Positions 9,025-17,685 of a DNA stretch of 64,000 nucleotides are shown here, one piece after another. Position 1 is the stretch's first letter. Every line of letters begins with the position of its first letter. Under the pieces are notes generated by a model. That model was not told the DNA's origin, did not search any database, and saw only the letters and a program-made list of their open reading frames with translations. The position numbers and the translations under genes are program-made. Source of the stretch: Burkholderia aenigmatica (GTDB taxonomy: Bacteria; Pseudomonadota; Gammaproteobacteria; Burkholderiales; Burkholderiaceae); contig NZ_CABVQC010000045.1 in the NCBI RefSeq assembly GCF_902499175.1, forward strand, positions 1 through 64,000. Direction: 5' to 3'.

Positions 9025-9809
9025 AACTGGATCGCACCACCATTGCGCGCCTTGCAGAGCACCTCGAGAACTGCGAGCTCCACGCGCAAGACACGCTCAA
9101 GATCACCGATGAGCATCCCGAGATGGATTGGGATGACGCTTACGCGATCCAGGACGAGATTCGCCGCCGCAAGCTGGCCCGCGGCGGGAAGATCGTTGGG
9201 CTCAAAGCGGGGCTGACCTCGCACGCCAAAATGAAGCAGATGGGGGTTGAGAGCCCTGTCTTCGGCTTCATGGCCGACTATTACGCGATCCCCGATGGCG
9301 GCACGTGCAAGACCGAGGCGCTGATCCATCCCAAGGTCGAGCCGGAAATCGCCTTTGTTACCAAAGCGCCGTTGAAAGGCCCGGGCTGTCATATTGGAGC
9401 GGTGCTGGCGGCGACTGACTTCGTGATGCCGGGCATCGAAGTCATTGACTCGCGCTACCGCGATTTCAAGTTCGATCTCAAAAGTGTGGTAGCGGACAAC
9501 ACGTCGGCCGCACGCTTTGTGGTGGGTGGGCGCGCACTGCCAGTGTCTGAGGTGGATCTGCGCACCGTCGGCATCGTGCTGGAGAAAAACGGTGAGCCGG
9601 TTGCGTTCGGGGCGGGCGCCGCGGTGCTGGGCCACCCGGCCGCGGCGATTGCGATGCTGGCCAATCATCTGGGCGCGCGTGGCGAGGAGATTCCGGCGGG
9701 CAGTTTGATTCTGTCAGGGGGGATCACGGAGGCCATTGCCGTGCGAGCGGGGGATGCCATCGCCCTGCGGGTGCAGGGGATGGGCAGCACCGGTTTGCGC
9801 TTCGTTTAA
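9021..9809 (+). CDS. dmpH: 4-Oxalocrotonate decarboxylase
   Basis: This 262-aa protein decarboxylates 2-oxohex-3-enedioate (4-oxalocrotonate keto form) to 2-hydroxypenta-2,4-dienoate, the substrate of DmpE, with which it forms a complex in known systems. It has the same fold as DmpE (VGLKAGLTSHAKMKQMGV, HPKVEPEIAF, IDSRYRDFKFDLKSVVADN), but its sequence and operon position match DmpH/XylI. It is translationally coupled to dmpG. Confidence 0.95.
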   Translation: MKLDRTTIARLAEHLENCELHAQDTLKITDEHPEMDWDDAYAIQDEIRRRKLARGGKIVGLKAGLTSHAKMKQMGVESPVFGFMADYYAIPDGGTCKTEALIHPKVEPEIAFVTKAPLKGPGCHIGAVLAATDFVMPGIEVIDSRYRDFKFDLKSVVADNTSAARFVVGGRALPVSEVDLRTVGIVLEKNGEPVAFGAGAAVLGHPAAAIAMLANHLGARGEEIPAGSLILSGGITEAIAVRAGDAIALRVQGMGSTGLRFV

Positions 9810-9820
9810 AGGAGATAGCC

Positions 9821-10012
9821 ATGCCGATTGCGCAGCTGTACATCATCGAAGGCCGCGATGCGGAAAAGAAGGAGCGGCTGATCGCCGAGGTCACCGAGGC
9901 GATCCATCGCGCGATTGATGCGCCGGTGGAGTCCATCCGCGTGCTCATTACCGAAATGCCGAAAGAACACTTTGGAATCGCGGGTCAAAGCGCCAGGAAA
10001 CGAGGGCGTTAG
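9821..10012 (+). CDS. dmpI: 4-Oxalocrotonate tautomerase
   Basis: This 63-aa protein interconverts 2-hydroxymuconate and 4-oxalocrotonate. After removal of Met the catalytic Pro1 is exposed (MPIAQLYI). Arg11, Arg39 and Phe50, the other active-site residues of 4-OT, are all at the canonical positions. The length is exactly that of the family. It closes the meta operon; the toluene monooxygenase genes begin 59 bp later with no obvious terminator. Confidence 0.96.
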   Translation: MPIAQLYIIEGRDAEKKERLIAEVTEAIHRAIDAPVESIRVLITEMPKEHFGIAGQSARKRGR

Positions 10013-10071
10013 GACGTTGTGTGTTTGGTGTGTTGAGGGCCAGTTGGCCTTAGAAATTATGGAGACTGAAA

Positions 10072-11574
10072 ATGGCTTTGTTAAATCGGATGGACTGGTA
10101 CGACCTTGCCAGGACGACTAACTGGTCGCCGAAGTACGTCACGGAGAGCGAGCTTTTTCCGCCCGAGCTCAGTGGAGATCACGGCATTCCCATGGAAAAG
10201 TGGGAGACCTACGACGAACCATACAAGCAGACTTACCCGGAGTATGTCAAAGTCCAACGCGAGAAGGACGCTGGCGCGTACTCCGTGAAGGCCGCGCTCG
10301 AGCGCAGTCAAATCTATGAAAAAGCAGATCCGGGTTGGCTCACGGTGATGAAGCAGCACTATGGCGCGATCGCTCTCGGCGAGTACGCAGCCGCGAGCGC
10401 AGAGGCAAGGATGATGCGTTTCTCCAAGGCACCGGGCATGCGCAATATGGCGACCCTGGGAAGTATGGACGAAATTCGTCACGGTCAGATCCAGCTCTAC
10501 TTTCCTCATGAGCACGTCTCGAAAGACCGTCAGTTCGACTGGGCTGCCAAGGCCTTCCATACCAACGAATGGGCAGCGATTGCCGCACGTCATTTCTTCG
10601 ATGACATCATGATGACGCGCGACGCGATCAGCGTCGCCATCATGCTGACCTTCAGCTTTGAAACCGGCTTCACCAACATGCAGTTTCTTGGGCTGGCGGC
10701 AGACGCTGCGGAGGCCGGGGATCACACATTCGCCAGTCTGATCTCGAGTGTGCAGACCGACGAGTCGCGCCATGCACAGATCGGCGGTCCAACGCTCCAG
10801 ATTCTGATCGAGAACGGCAAGAAAGCCGAGGCCCAGAAAAAGGTTGACATCGCTTTTTGGCGCGCGTGGAGGCTGTTTTCGGTGCTGACTGGGCCGGTGA
10901 TGGACTACTACACCCCGCTCGAGCATCGCAAGCAGTCGTTCAAGGAGTTTATGCAGGAATGGATTGTTGCGCAGTTTGAACGCGCACTGAGCGATCTGGG
11001 GCTCGACAAGCCTTGGTATTGGGACACGTTCCTGCAGCAGCTCGATCAGCAGCATCATGGCATGCATTTGGGCGTCTGGTATTGGCGTCCTACCGTCTGG
11101 TGGAACCCGGCAGCCGGCGTCACGCCCGCAGAACGGGATTGGCTGGAAGAAAAATACCCTGGCTGGAACGACACCTGGGGCCAGTGCTGGGATGTGATCA
11201 TCGACAATCTGGTCGACGGGAACATCGCGCAAACGTACCCGGAGACGTTGCCGATCGTGTGCAACATGTGCAACCTGCCGATCAATTACACGCCGGGCAA
11301 CGGGTGGGCCGTGCAGGATTATCCGCTCGAATACAACGGCAGGCTGTATCACTTCGGCTCGGAGCCGGATCGGTGGTGCTTTGAGCAGGAGCCGGAGCGT
11401 TATGCGGGCCATATGACTTTGGTGGACCGTTTCCTGGCTGGCTTGGTGCAGCCGATGGATCTGGGGGGCGCATTGGCTTACATGGGTCTGGCACCCGGCG
11501 AAATCGGTGATGACGCCCACGGCTACTCATGGGTGGACATTTACAAGAAGATGCGCATGAAGAAGGCAAGTTGA
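10072..11574 (+). CDS. tbuA1: Toluene monooxygenase alpha (diiron oxygenase) subunit
   Basis: This 500-aa protein is the catalytic subunit of a four-component toluene monooxygenase (TbuA1 of Ralstonia pickettii PKO1 / TmoA of T4MO). The diiron ligands fall at exactly the T4MO positions: Glu104, Glu134, His137, Glu197, Glu231 and His234. The active-site positions Ile100, Gly103, Ala107 and Thr201 also match the toluene 4-/3-monooxygenase type rather than ortho-hydroxylating enzymes. It oxidises toluene or benzene to cresol or phenol, which the upstream phenol hydroxylase converts to catechols. It is the first gene of a six-gene operon, with ribosome site TGGAG. Confidence 0.97.
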   Translation: MALLNRMDWYDLARTTNWSPKYVTESELFPPELSGDHGIPMEKWETYDEPYKQTYPEYVKVQREKDAGAYSVKAALERSQIYEKADPGWLTVMKQHYGAIALGEYAAASAEARMMRFSKAPGMRNMATLGSMDEIRHGQIQLYFPHEHVSKDRQFDWAAKAFHTNEWAAIAARHFFDDIMMTRDAISVAIMLTFSFETGFTNMQFLGLAADAAEAGDHTFASLISSVQTDESRHAQIGGPTLQILIENGKKAEAQKKVDIAFWRAWRLFSVLTGPVMDYYTPLEHRKQSFKEFMQEWIVAQFERALSDLGLDKPWYWDTFLQQLDQQHHGMHLGVWYWRPTVWWNPAAGVTPAERDWLEEKYPGWNDTWGQCWDVIIDNLVDGNIAQTYPETLPIVCNMCNLPINYTPGNGWAVQDYPLEYNGRLYHFGSEPDRWCFEQEPERYAGHMTLVDRFLAGLVQPMDLGGALAYMGLAPGEIGDDAHGYSWVDIYKKMRMKKAS

Positions 11575-11642
11575 GCACTGCTGCCTGAAGAGCCGGTGGT
11601 ATGACCACCGGCTCAACCACCAACCAAACAGAGGACTCCAAA

Positions 11643-11909
11643 ATGGCTTTGTTTCCCTTGAGCTCCAATTTCGAAGGCGACTTCGTGCTTCAACTGGTGG
11701 CGGTCGATACCGAGAACACCATGGACGAAGTGGCGACCGCTGCTGCGCATCACTCCGTTGGACGGCGTGTGAAAGCGCGTCCCGGGCATATCCTGCGGGT
11801 GCGCCGGCAAGGTAGCAAGGAATGTTTGCCCCGAACGATGAAAGTGGCTGATTCGGGCCTCAAGCCGACCGAGTGTGTTGAGGTCATCTGGGAACCCGCC
11901 CAGCAATAA
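11643..11909 (+). CDS. tbuU: Toluene monooxygenase gamma subunit
   Basis: This 88-aa protein (TbuU/TmoB type) is the small structural subunit of the hydroxylase. It has a ubiquitin-like fold family length and the opening MALFPLSSNFEGDFVLQLV. The ATG at 11643 follows an AGAGGA ribosome site; the upstream in-frame start gives a non-homologous extension. It lies 68 bp after the alpha gene. Confidence 0.94.
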   Translation: MALFPLSSNFEGDFVLQLVAVDTENTMDEVATAAAHHSVGRRVKARPGHILRVRRQGSKECLPRTMKVADSGLKPTECVEVIWEPAQQ

Positions 11910-11964
11910 CCAGGCATTCGGCAGTTGATGTGCTGGGGCCCCTTCATCAATAGAAAGGAAGTTC

Positions 11965-12300
11965 ATGACATTTAAGAAAGTGTGCTCTCTGGACGATCTT
12001 TGGGAGGGCGAAATGGAGTCGTTCGAGGTCGATGGGCAGGAAATTCTGATGGTTTGGCCGCAGGGCGGCGACCTGAAGGCGTTCCAAGGTATTTGCCCAC
12101 ACCAGGACATTCCGCTCATTGAAGGCAAATTCGACGGCAAGACGGTGATCTGCAGGGCGCATCTTTGGCAGTTCGATGCCTGCTCTGGAAAAGGTATCAA
12201 CCCGTCGGACTGTGCGCTGGCCGAGTACCCAATCAAGATCGAAGGCGATGCGGTATTTGTGGAAACCGAGGGTGTGAAGCCGCTGTTCGCACATACGTGA
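11965..12300 (+). CDS. tbuB: Rieske-type ferredoxin of toluene monooxygenase
   Basis: This 111-aa Rieske [2Fe-2S] protein (TbuB/TmoC) shuttles electrons from the reductase to the hydroxylase. Both ligand boxes are visible: CPHQDIPL (Cys-X-His) and CRAHLWQF (Cys-X2-His). It starts at an ATG preceded by AAAGGAAG and keeps the tmo gene order. Confidence 0.96.
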   Translation: MTFKKVCSLDDLWEGEMESFEVDGQEILMVWPQGGDLKAFQGICPHQDIPLIEGKFDGKTVICRAHLWQFDACSGKGINPSDCALAEYPIKIEGDAVFVETEGVKPLFAHT

Positions 12301-12340
12301 GCAGCATTCGGTCCGCCAATTCGAAAGCAAGGAGAAAGCT

Positions 12341-12655
12341 GTGACTAAAAACGATATTGCATCGGCCCACCTTAACAACAGGGTGGGTCCGGTCATGCGT
12401 GCTGGGGAGCTCGCTGAGGCAGTAGTTGAGGCAGCGCGAGAGGACAACCCTGGCAAGGAAATTCGCGTGGACGACAAGCGCGCCTATTTGCGCATCGACA
12501 CCGACGGGGAGTTAATCCTGCGCCGCGAAACGATCGAGCGGGCGCTGGGCCGACCGTTCAAAATGCCTGACCTCGAGGTTGAATTGAGTTCGTTTGCCGG
12601 GCGTATTGAAACTATGCCCGATCAGGTCCGCTTCTACTTTGAGAAGCAAGTCTGA
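12341..12655 (+). CDS. tbuV: Toluene monooxygenase effector (coupling) protein
   Basis: This 104-aa cofactor-free protein (TbuV/TmoD) binds the hydroxylase and tunes its rate and regiospecificity. The family segment NRVGPVMRAGELAEAVVEAAR and the FYFEKQV end are recognisable. The start is GTG after AAGGAGAAAGCT. Confidence 0.94.
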   Translation: MTKNDIASAHLNNRVGPVMRAGELAEAVVEAAREDNPGKEIRVDDKRAYLRIDTDGELILRRETIERALGRPFKMPDLEVELSSFAGRIETMPDQVRFYFEKQV

Positions 12656-12709
12656 GTAGCGGTACCGGACAACATCCGCCCCACCAAGTAAAGATTCGAG
12701 GAGACAAGC

Positions 12710-13696
12710 ATGTCTGAAGTTCAAGTTCTCAAGCCGCTCAAGACCTGGAGTCATCTCGCGACGCGGCGCCGCAAACCGAGCGAATACGAGATCGTTTCCA
12801 CCAATTTGCACTACAACAAGAGGGATCCGAATGCTCCCTACGAGCTCGATCCGGATATGTGGATGAGCCGCTGGTTCAAGCAGCACACCCTCAATAGTCC
12901 GCTCAAGCACGACGATTGGAACGCGTTCCGCGATCCGGACGAAGTCATCTATCGCACGTACAACCTGATGCAGGACGGCCAGGAGACGTATGTCTTCGGG
13001 TTGTTCGACCAGTTCAATTCCCGTGAACATGATAAGTCGCTGGATCCCCGCTGGGCTGGTAAGCTGGCCCGGCTATATACCCCGGCCCGCTACCTGTTCC
13101 ACACGCTGCAAATGGCCTCCGCTTACGTCGGCCAGATGGCTCCAGCGAGCACTATCACCAACTGCAACTATTTTCAGATGGCCGATTCTTTCCGCTGGTT
13201 GAGCCATACGGCCTATCGTACGAAAGAGTTGTCGCTAGCATTCCAGGACAAGGGCTTTGGTAGCGACGAACGTAAATATTGGGAAGATGACGTCGCCTGG
13301 CAAGGCTTCCGTGAGCTTATGGAAAAGGTTCTCGTAACATGGGACTGGGCCGAAGCGTTTGTGGCGCTCAACCTGGTCGCCAAGCCTGCGGTGGAGGAAT
13401 CGGTGCTGCGCAAGCTGGGCGAGTCCGGACGCCATAACGGAGATACTTTGCTAGGCCTGTTGACGGACGCCCAACTCATCGACGCGGCACGTCACAGGCG
13501 TTGGGCCACGGCGTTGGTCAAGATGGCGCTCGAAAAGCCAGGTAACGCCGAAGTTATCAAGAATTGGATTGCCAATTGGGAATCGCTCGGCGATGCGGCT
13601 ATCGATGCCTATTGCAGCACGCTTGCCGATGTACCAGACGCCTCGGAGTCGGCCAAGTCGGCGACTCGAGAGTTTCGTCGATCCCTGGGTCTGTAA
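12710..13696 (+). CDS. tbuA2: Toluene monooxygenase beta subunit
   Basis: This 328-aa protein (TbuA2/TmoE) is the non-catalytic beta subunit, homologous to alpha but without the diiron ligand set. It forms the dimer core of the hydroxylase. Typical segments are LKTWSHLATRRRKPSEYE at the N terminus and the YVGQMAPASTITNC helix. The length matches the family (about 327 aa). Confidence 0.96.
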   Translation: MSEVQVLKPLKTWSHLATRRRKPSEYEIVSTNLHYNKRDPNAPYELDPDMWMSRWFKQHTLNSPLKHDDWNAFRDPDEVIYRTYNLMQDGQETYVFGLFDQFNSREHDKSLDPRWAGKLARLYTPARYLFHTLQMASAYVGQMAPASTITNCNYFQMADSFRWLSHTAYRTKELSLAFQDKGFGSDERKYWEDDVAWQGFRELMEKVLVTWDWAEAFVALNLVAKPAVEESVLRKLGESGRHNGDTLLGLLTDAQLIDAARHRRWATALVKMALEKPGNAEVIKNWIANWESLGDAAIDAYCSTLADVPDASESAKSATREFRRSLGL

Positions 13697-13795
13697 GGAA
13701 AGACTTCCAGCCGATGCTGTCTCAGGGGACCATCAAGAGCGCCTGGATCACGCGCTCTTGGTGATCTTGACAGCGTAATCACAGGGATTTCATGT

Positions 13796-14818
13796 ATGTC
13801 TGAACATCAAATACTCATAGAGGGAGAGAAAAATGCCTTTGTCCAGGCGGGGGAAGACACTGTCCTGCGGGCAGCTTTGCGCGCCGGAATAGGATTTCCC
13901 TATGAGTGCAACTCGGGCGGGTGTGGCAGCTGCAAGTTTGATCTTCTGGACGGAGAGGCCGAGAATCTTTGGCCAGACGCGCCAGGGCTGACCGAACGCG
14001 ATCGCCGTAAAGGTCGTCTGTTAGCGTGCCAATGCAGAGCCAAGGGGAACATACAGATAAAGGTGCGCGTCGAGGCGGACCATCAAGCTCAAGTGAGGCC
14101 GAAGCGACTGCTGGCCAAGTTTGTGGAATCGCATGAAGTCACCCACGACATTCGCGAATTTCGCTTTGTGACGGATGGCCCGGCCACCTTCTTGGCGGGA
14201 CAGTATGCGATGCTTTCGGTCCCTGGTGTGACCGCGCCGCGAGCCTACTCCATGTCTAACACCGGCAATGATCGAGGCGAGTGGCATTTCCAGATCCGGC
14301 GCGTGCCGCAAGGTAAAGCGACAGAGCAGTTGTTCCATCACCTTCGTGCGGGCGATCAACTGGAGATCGATGGACCTTACGGCCTTGCTTTCTTGAGAAC
14401 GGAGGCCCCACGCGACATTGTTTGCGTAGCGGGCGGGTCGGGTCTTGCACCGATGGTGTCAATTGCACGTGGCGCGTCGCAGTCCGGCATGCTGGAAACA
14501 CGCCATCTCCATTTTTTCTATGGTGGGAGAACGCCGTCAGACATTTGCGGAGAATCGTTCCTGCGCATGTTACGTGGCTACGACGAACGCATTCATTTTT
14601 ACCCCGTCGTGTCTTTGCCGGGTGAGGCCTCCGGATTTCAGTGGAGCGGTGAAACGGGATTTGTTCATGACGTGGTTCGGCGTGTGTTCGGGGATACGCT
14701 GTCAAATTTTGAGTTTTATTTCGCCGGTCCTCCACCTATGACTCAGGCTCTTCAGGAGATGTTGATGATCGGCTACTGTGTTCCTTTCGAACAGCTTCAT
14801 TTCGATCGTTTCTTTTAA
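13796..14818 (+). CDS. tbuC: NADH oxidoreductase of toluene monooxygenase
   Basis: This 340-aa reductase (TbuC/TmoF) has an N-terminal plant-type ferredoxin domain (YECNSGGCGSCKF, later LACQC), then an FAD domain (RAYSMSN) and an NAD domain (CVAGGSGLAPM, YFAGPPPM). It delivers electrons to the Rieske ferredoxin. It is the last of the six tmo-type genes. Confidence 0.95.
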   Translation: MSEHQILIEGEKNAFVQAGEDTVLRAALRAGIGFPYECNSGGCGSCKFDLLDGEAENLWPDAPGLTERDRRKGRLLACQCRAKGNIQIKVRVEADHQAQVRPKRLLAKFVESHEVTHDIREFRFVTDGPATFLAGQYAMLSVPGVTAPRAYSMSNTGNDRGEWHFQIRRVPQGKATEQLFHHLRAGDQLEIDGPYGLAFLRTEAPRDIVCVAGGSGLAPMVSIARGASQSGMLETRHLHFFYGGRTPSDICGESFLRMLRGYDERIHFYPVVSLPGEASGFQWSGETGFVHDVVRRVFGDTLSNFEFYFAGPPPMTQALQEMLMIGYCVPFEQLHFDRFF

Positions 14819-14832
14819 TGAAGCGTCCACAC

Positions 14833-14860
14833 GACTTGCGAATTAATGTCAATGCAAGTC
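14833..14860 (+). promoter_or_regulatory. 7-bp inverted repeat upstream of the GST gene
   Basis: GACTTGC (14833-14839) and GCAAGTC (14854-14860) form a perfect inverted repeat 24 bp upstream of the GST start. It could be an operator or a weak hairpin at the end of the tmo operon; nothing decides between them. Confidence 0.35.
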
Positions 14861-14883
14861 TATTAATCAGAGGAGAGTAATCG

Positions 14884-15489
14884 ATGAAACTGTACTACAG
14901 TCCTGGCGCTTGTTCGCTTTCACCGCACATCGTATTGCGTGAAATGGGCTTGACATTCGAGCTCGAAAAAGTGGATCTGCAAAGCAAAAAGACCGAGAGC
15001 GGTTCTGACTTTCGCAGCGTCAACCCCAATGGTTATGTGCCGCTGCTGGTTCTCGACGATGGGCAGGTGCTCACGGAAGGTCCGGCGATCGTACAGTACT
15101 TGGCCGATCGGGCTCCCGAAGCGCGGCTTGCGCCTGAAGCCGGGACGATGGAGCGCTATCGTTTGGTGGAATGGCTAAACTTTATTTCGACCGAGCTTCA
15201 CAAGGCTTTTGCACCGCTTTTCAATCCTAAAACGCCGGAAGAATGGAAAGCCATCGTAAATGATTTGATCGCGGCGCGTCTGGCTTATGTTGAAAAAAAG
15301 CTCGGTGGTCAGGTCTATCTGATGGGAGATAACTTCACGGTTGCTGATGCTTATCTGTTCACCGTGCTGTCTTGGGGCAAGTGGGTCGGCGTAGATATCG
15401 GACGCTGGCCGACTTTGCAGAGCTATACGAATCGAATTTCTTCTCGCCCGACCGTGCAGGCCGCGCTCAAAGCCGAGGGTCTGATCTAA
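14884..15489 (+). CDS. Glutathione S-transferase, BphK-like (beta class)
   Basis: This 201-aa GST closely resembles BphK of biphenyl operons: MKLYYSPGACSLSPHI with the beta-class Cys10, NPNGYVPLL, and LTEGPAIVQYLAD for glutathione binding. BphK-type enzymes can dehalogenate pathway intermediates, so it may protect the pathway from chlorinated substrates (inference). It has a strong ribosome site (GAGGAGAG). An IS follows 61 bp downstream. Confidence 0.93.
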   Translation: MKLYYSPGACSLSPHIVLREMGLTFELEKVDLQSKKTESGSDFRSVNPNGYVPLLVLDDGQVLTEGPAIVQYLADRAPEARLAPEAGTMERYRLVEWLNFISTELHKAFAPLFNPKTPEEWKAIVNDLIAARLAYVEKKLGGQVYLMGDNFTVADAYLFTVLSWGKWVGVDIGRWPTLQSYTNRISSRPTVQAALKAEGLI

Positions 15490-15550
15490 CGAAGACCGGT
15501 TCTTGTTGCCCCAACTTTTTCGGAGTTTTGGGGTTCAAGATTTTCCTTTA

Positions 15551-16463
15551 GAGGCCAGTTCAAAAAGGCTGCTCCGTACGCCTGAAGATGTTCCAGCAGA
15601 CGAGGGCGCAGCCGAATTTCAAGAATGCTTCGTGAATGTCAGCTCGACGATCGAAGCGTATGCGAAGACGACGGAAGTTGTGGAGCCACGAGTGAGTCCG
15701 TTCAACGACCCAACGGAATTTGCCCAGACCACTGCCATGTTCAGTGCGGCGCCGTGCGATCACCGGTTTGATGCCGCGTTCGCGCAATCGTTGACGATGC
15801 GGATCGGAATCGTAACCACGATCGGCATAGATGACCTTGGGTCTCTGAAGTGGTCGGCCGCGCGCGCCACGGATCGGGGGAATCGCGTCGACGAGCGGCA
15901 GCAACTGGGTGACGTCGTTGCGGTTCGCGCCTGTCAGGATGGCGCTGATGGGAACGCCATTGGCGTCTACGAGGATGTGGTGTTTGGAACCGGGTCGCGA
16001 GCGATCCGTGGGGTTCGGGCCAGTTTTTCGCCCGCCCCAACAGCTCGTACCGACGAGGAATCGACGGCAGCGTATGAAAGATCGATCTGCCCGGCCTCGC
16101 GCAACTTGTCGAGCAGCAGTTCGTGCAGTCGATCCCATACGCCTGCTTTGCGCCAGTCGTTCAGTCGTCGCCAGCAGGTCGCGCCGGAGCCAAAGCCCAA
16201 TACGGTCGGCAGGTGGTTCCATCGCAGTCCGGTTTTCAACACGAACAGGATGCCATTCAACGCCGCCCGATCCGATACGCGTGGGCGACCAGGATGCCCT
16301 TTGCGCCGGGGCTTGGGCGGCGGCAGTAACGGTTCGATCAGTGTCCACAATTCGTCATCAATAATCGGCGCTTCCATCCCTTGGGTTCCGTTGTTCAGAC
16401 ATCCAAGGTTAACAGCTTACCGAGAAAGTAAACAGCCGCCTCAGGGGTTTTTGAACTGGCCTC
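15551..16463. mobile_element. IS5-family (IS402/IS427-like) insertion sequence, complete
   Basis: The element is bounded by inverted repeats starting GAGGCCAGTTCAAAAA at both ends and is flanked by a 3-bp duplication TTA (15548-15550 and 16464-16466). It is 913 bp, usual for the IS402 group. It carries a two-frame transposase on the minus strand and sits between the GST and alcohol dehydrogenase genes without breaking a reading frame. Confidence 0.92.
15560..16377 (-). CDS. IS402-type transposase made by -1 frameshift (orfA/orfB)
   Basis: OrfA (16377-15967) starts MEAPIIDDELW and carries the helix-turn-helix region and the first catalytic Asp (AAVDSSSV). OrfB (ending at 15560) carries the second Asp (VIYADRGYDSD) and the Glu (WVVERTHSWL). 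The two frames join at an A-run in GGGCGAAAAACTGG near 16023-16031, where a -1 slip fuses GAGEK to TGPNPTDRS. This arrangement is normal for the group, so the element may be active. Confidence 0.88.
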
Positions 16464-16546
16464 TTAAGTATGAAGAGGGGTTGAGACATCAGGATACGGG
16501 AAGGTGAAAGCACCACTTATGCTAACTAATCTATAAGGAATCCAAA

Positions 16547-17608
16547 ATGAAAGCCGCAGTCTATTACGGTCCGCAGGATATTCGCTGTACGGATATTCCA
16601 GACCCTGTCATTCGCGCCGACCACGAAATGCTAGTCAAAGTAACGGCCACATCGATATGTGGCTCTGATTTGCACCTTTACCGGGGCGCGCTTGATGGAA
16701 TCATGGAAAAAGGCAAGTCCCAAACAGGTCATGAGTTGATCGGCGAAGTCATGGAGGTCGGTAAGAGCGTCGGGCGCTTCAAGCAGGGGGATCGAGTCAG
16801 TATGGGGTACTCAGTCTCATGCGGCCACTGCTACATGTGCGAGGTTGGGCAGACCGCACATTGTGAGACTACCAAAAACGCAGTCTATGGATTCGGCATA
16901 CCTTTCGGCAGCATCAATGGAACTCATGCGGAGGCCCTGATCGTCCCTCACGCGGATGGTCACGCGATGAATGTGCCGAAGGGAATTCCCGATGAAGCGG
17001 CGGTTACGCTTTCCTGCAACCTGCCGTCGGCAATCATCGCCAACCGCCTGGCCGATATCCAGGTCGGGGAGAATGTTGCACTGGTGGGCTGCGGGCCGAC
17101 GGGAATGATGGCTCTCGATATCGCGCTGCACAGAGGGCCAGGGCGCGTGGTTGTACTCGATAAGGTTGCCCATCGTCTTGACGTGGTGCGCGAGAAGGGT
17201 GGCGTGGCGATTGATGCGAACCAGGAAGACTGGAAAGAAAAAGCACTGACAGAAACCGGCGGACGTGGCTTTGACAAAGTGATCGAGGTGGTCGGTTATC
17301 CCGAAACCCTACAGATGTGCCTCGATCTGGTTCGCCCCGGCGGAACGGTTGCCGCGATCGGCGTTTTCTGCGACTCAACTTTCAATCTGAATTTGGCCGA
17401 TGTGTTTCTGCGCAATATCAGCTTGCACATGAATGGCTTCGCTAACGCCCAGCCTTACATGTGGGAGGCATTGCGGATGATGGAGCGTGGTGTGATCAAT
17501 CCGCAAGAGTACTTTTCACACGCGTTCGAACTTGCTGATGTTGACAAGGCATTCTCGGTCTTTCATCAGAAATCGGACAGCGCAATGAAGGTACTGATCC
17601 GGCCATAA
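16547..17608 (+). CDS. Zinc-dependent alcohol dehydrogenase (MDR family)
   Basis: This 353-aa medium-chain dehydrogenase has the catalytic-zinc site (SICGSDLHLY, GHELIGE), the four-Cys structural zinc loop (CGHCYMCEVGQTAHC) and a Rossmann motif (LVGCGPTGMMALD). It probably oxidises a hydroxylated side chain or alcohol intermediate such as a benzyl alcohol, but the substrate is not readable. It sits between the IS and the outer-membrane channel gene and is probably the first gene after the insertion. Confidence 0.9.
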   Translation: MKAAVYYGPQDIRCTDIPDPVIRADHEMLVKVTATSICGSDLHLYRGALDGIMEKGKSQTGHELIGEVMEVGKSVGRFKQGDRVSMGYSVSCGHCYMCEVGQTAHCETTKNAVYGFGIPFGSINGTHAEALIVPHADGHAMNVPKGIPDEAAVTLSCNLPSAIIANRLADIQVGENVALVGCGPTGMMALDIALHRGPGRVVVLDKVAHRLDVVREKGGVAIDANQEDWKEKALTETGGRGFDKVIEVVGYPETLQMCLDLVRPGGTVAAIGVFCDSTFNLNLADVFLRNISLHMNGFANAQPYMWEALRMMERGVINPQEYFSHAFELADVDKAFSVFHQKSDSAMKVLIRP

Positions 17609-17685
17609 AGCTGCTTCGACGTAAAGCGAGAGTAAGCGCGCGTACCCTATACCAATATTAGAAAAATTCTGATCGGGAGACGAAA

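Noticed and set aside
10013..10071. Sigma-54 (-24/-12) promoter before tbuA1
   Set aside because: No good TGGCAC-N5-TTGC match was seen in the 59-bp gap, so the tmo genes may be read through from the phenol operon or use a promoter inside dmpI; not asserted.
15503..16507. Plus-strand open frame across the IS402-like element
   Set aside because: The IS transposase is on the minus strand in two frames; the plus frame has no motifs.
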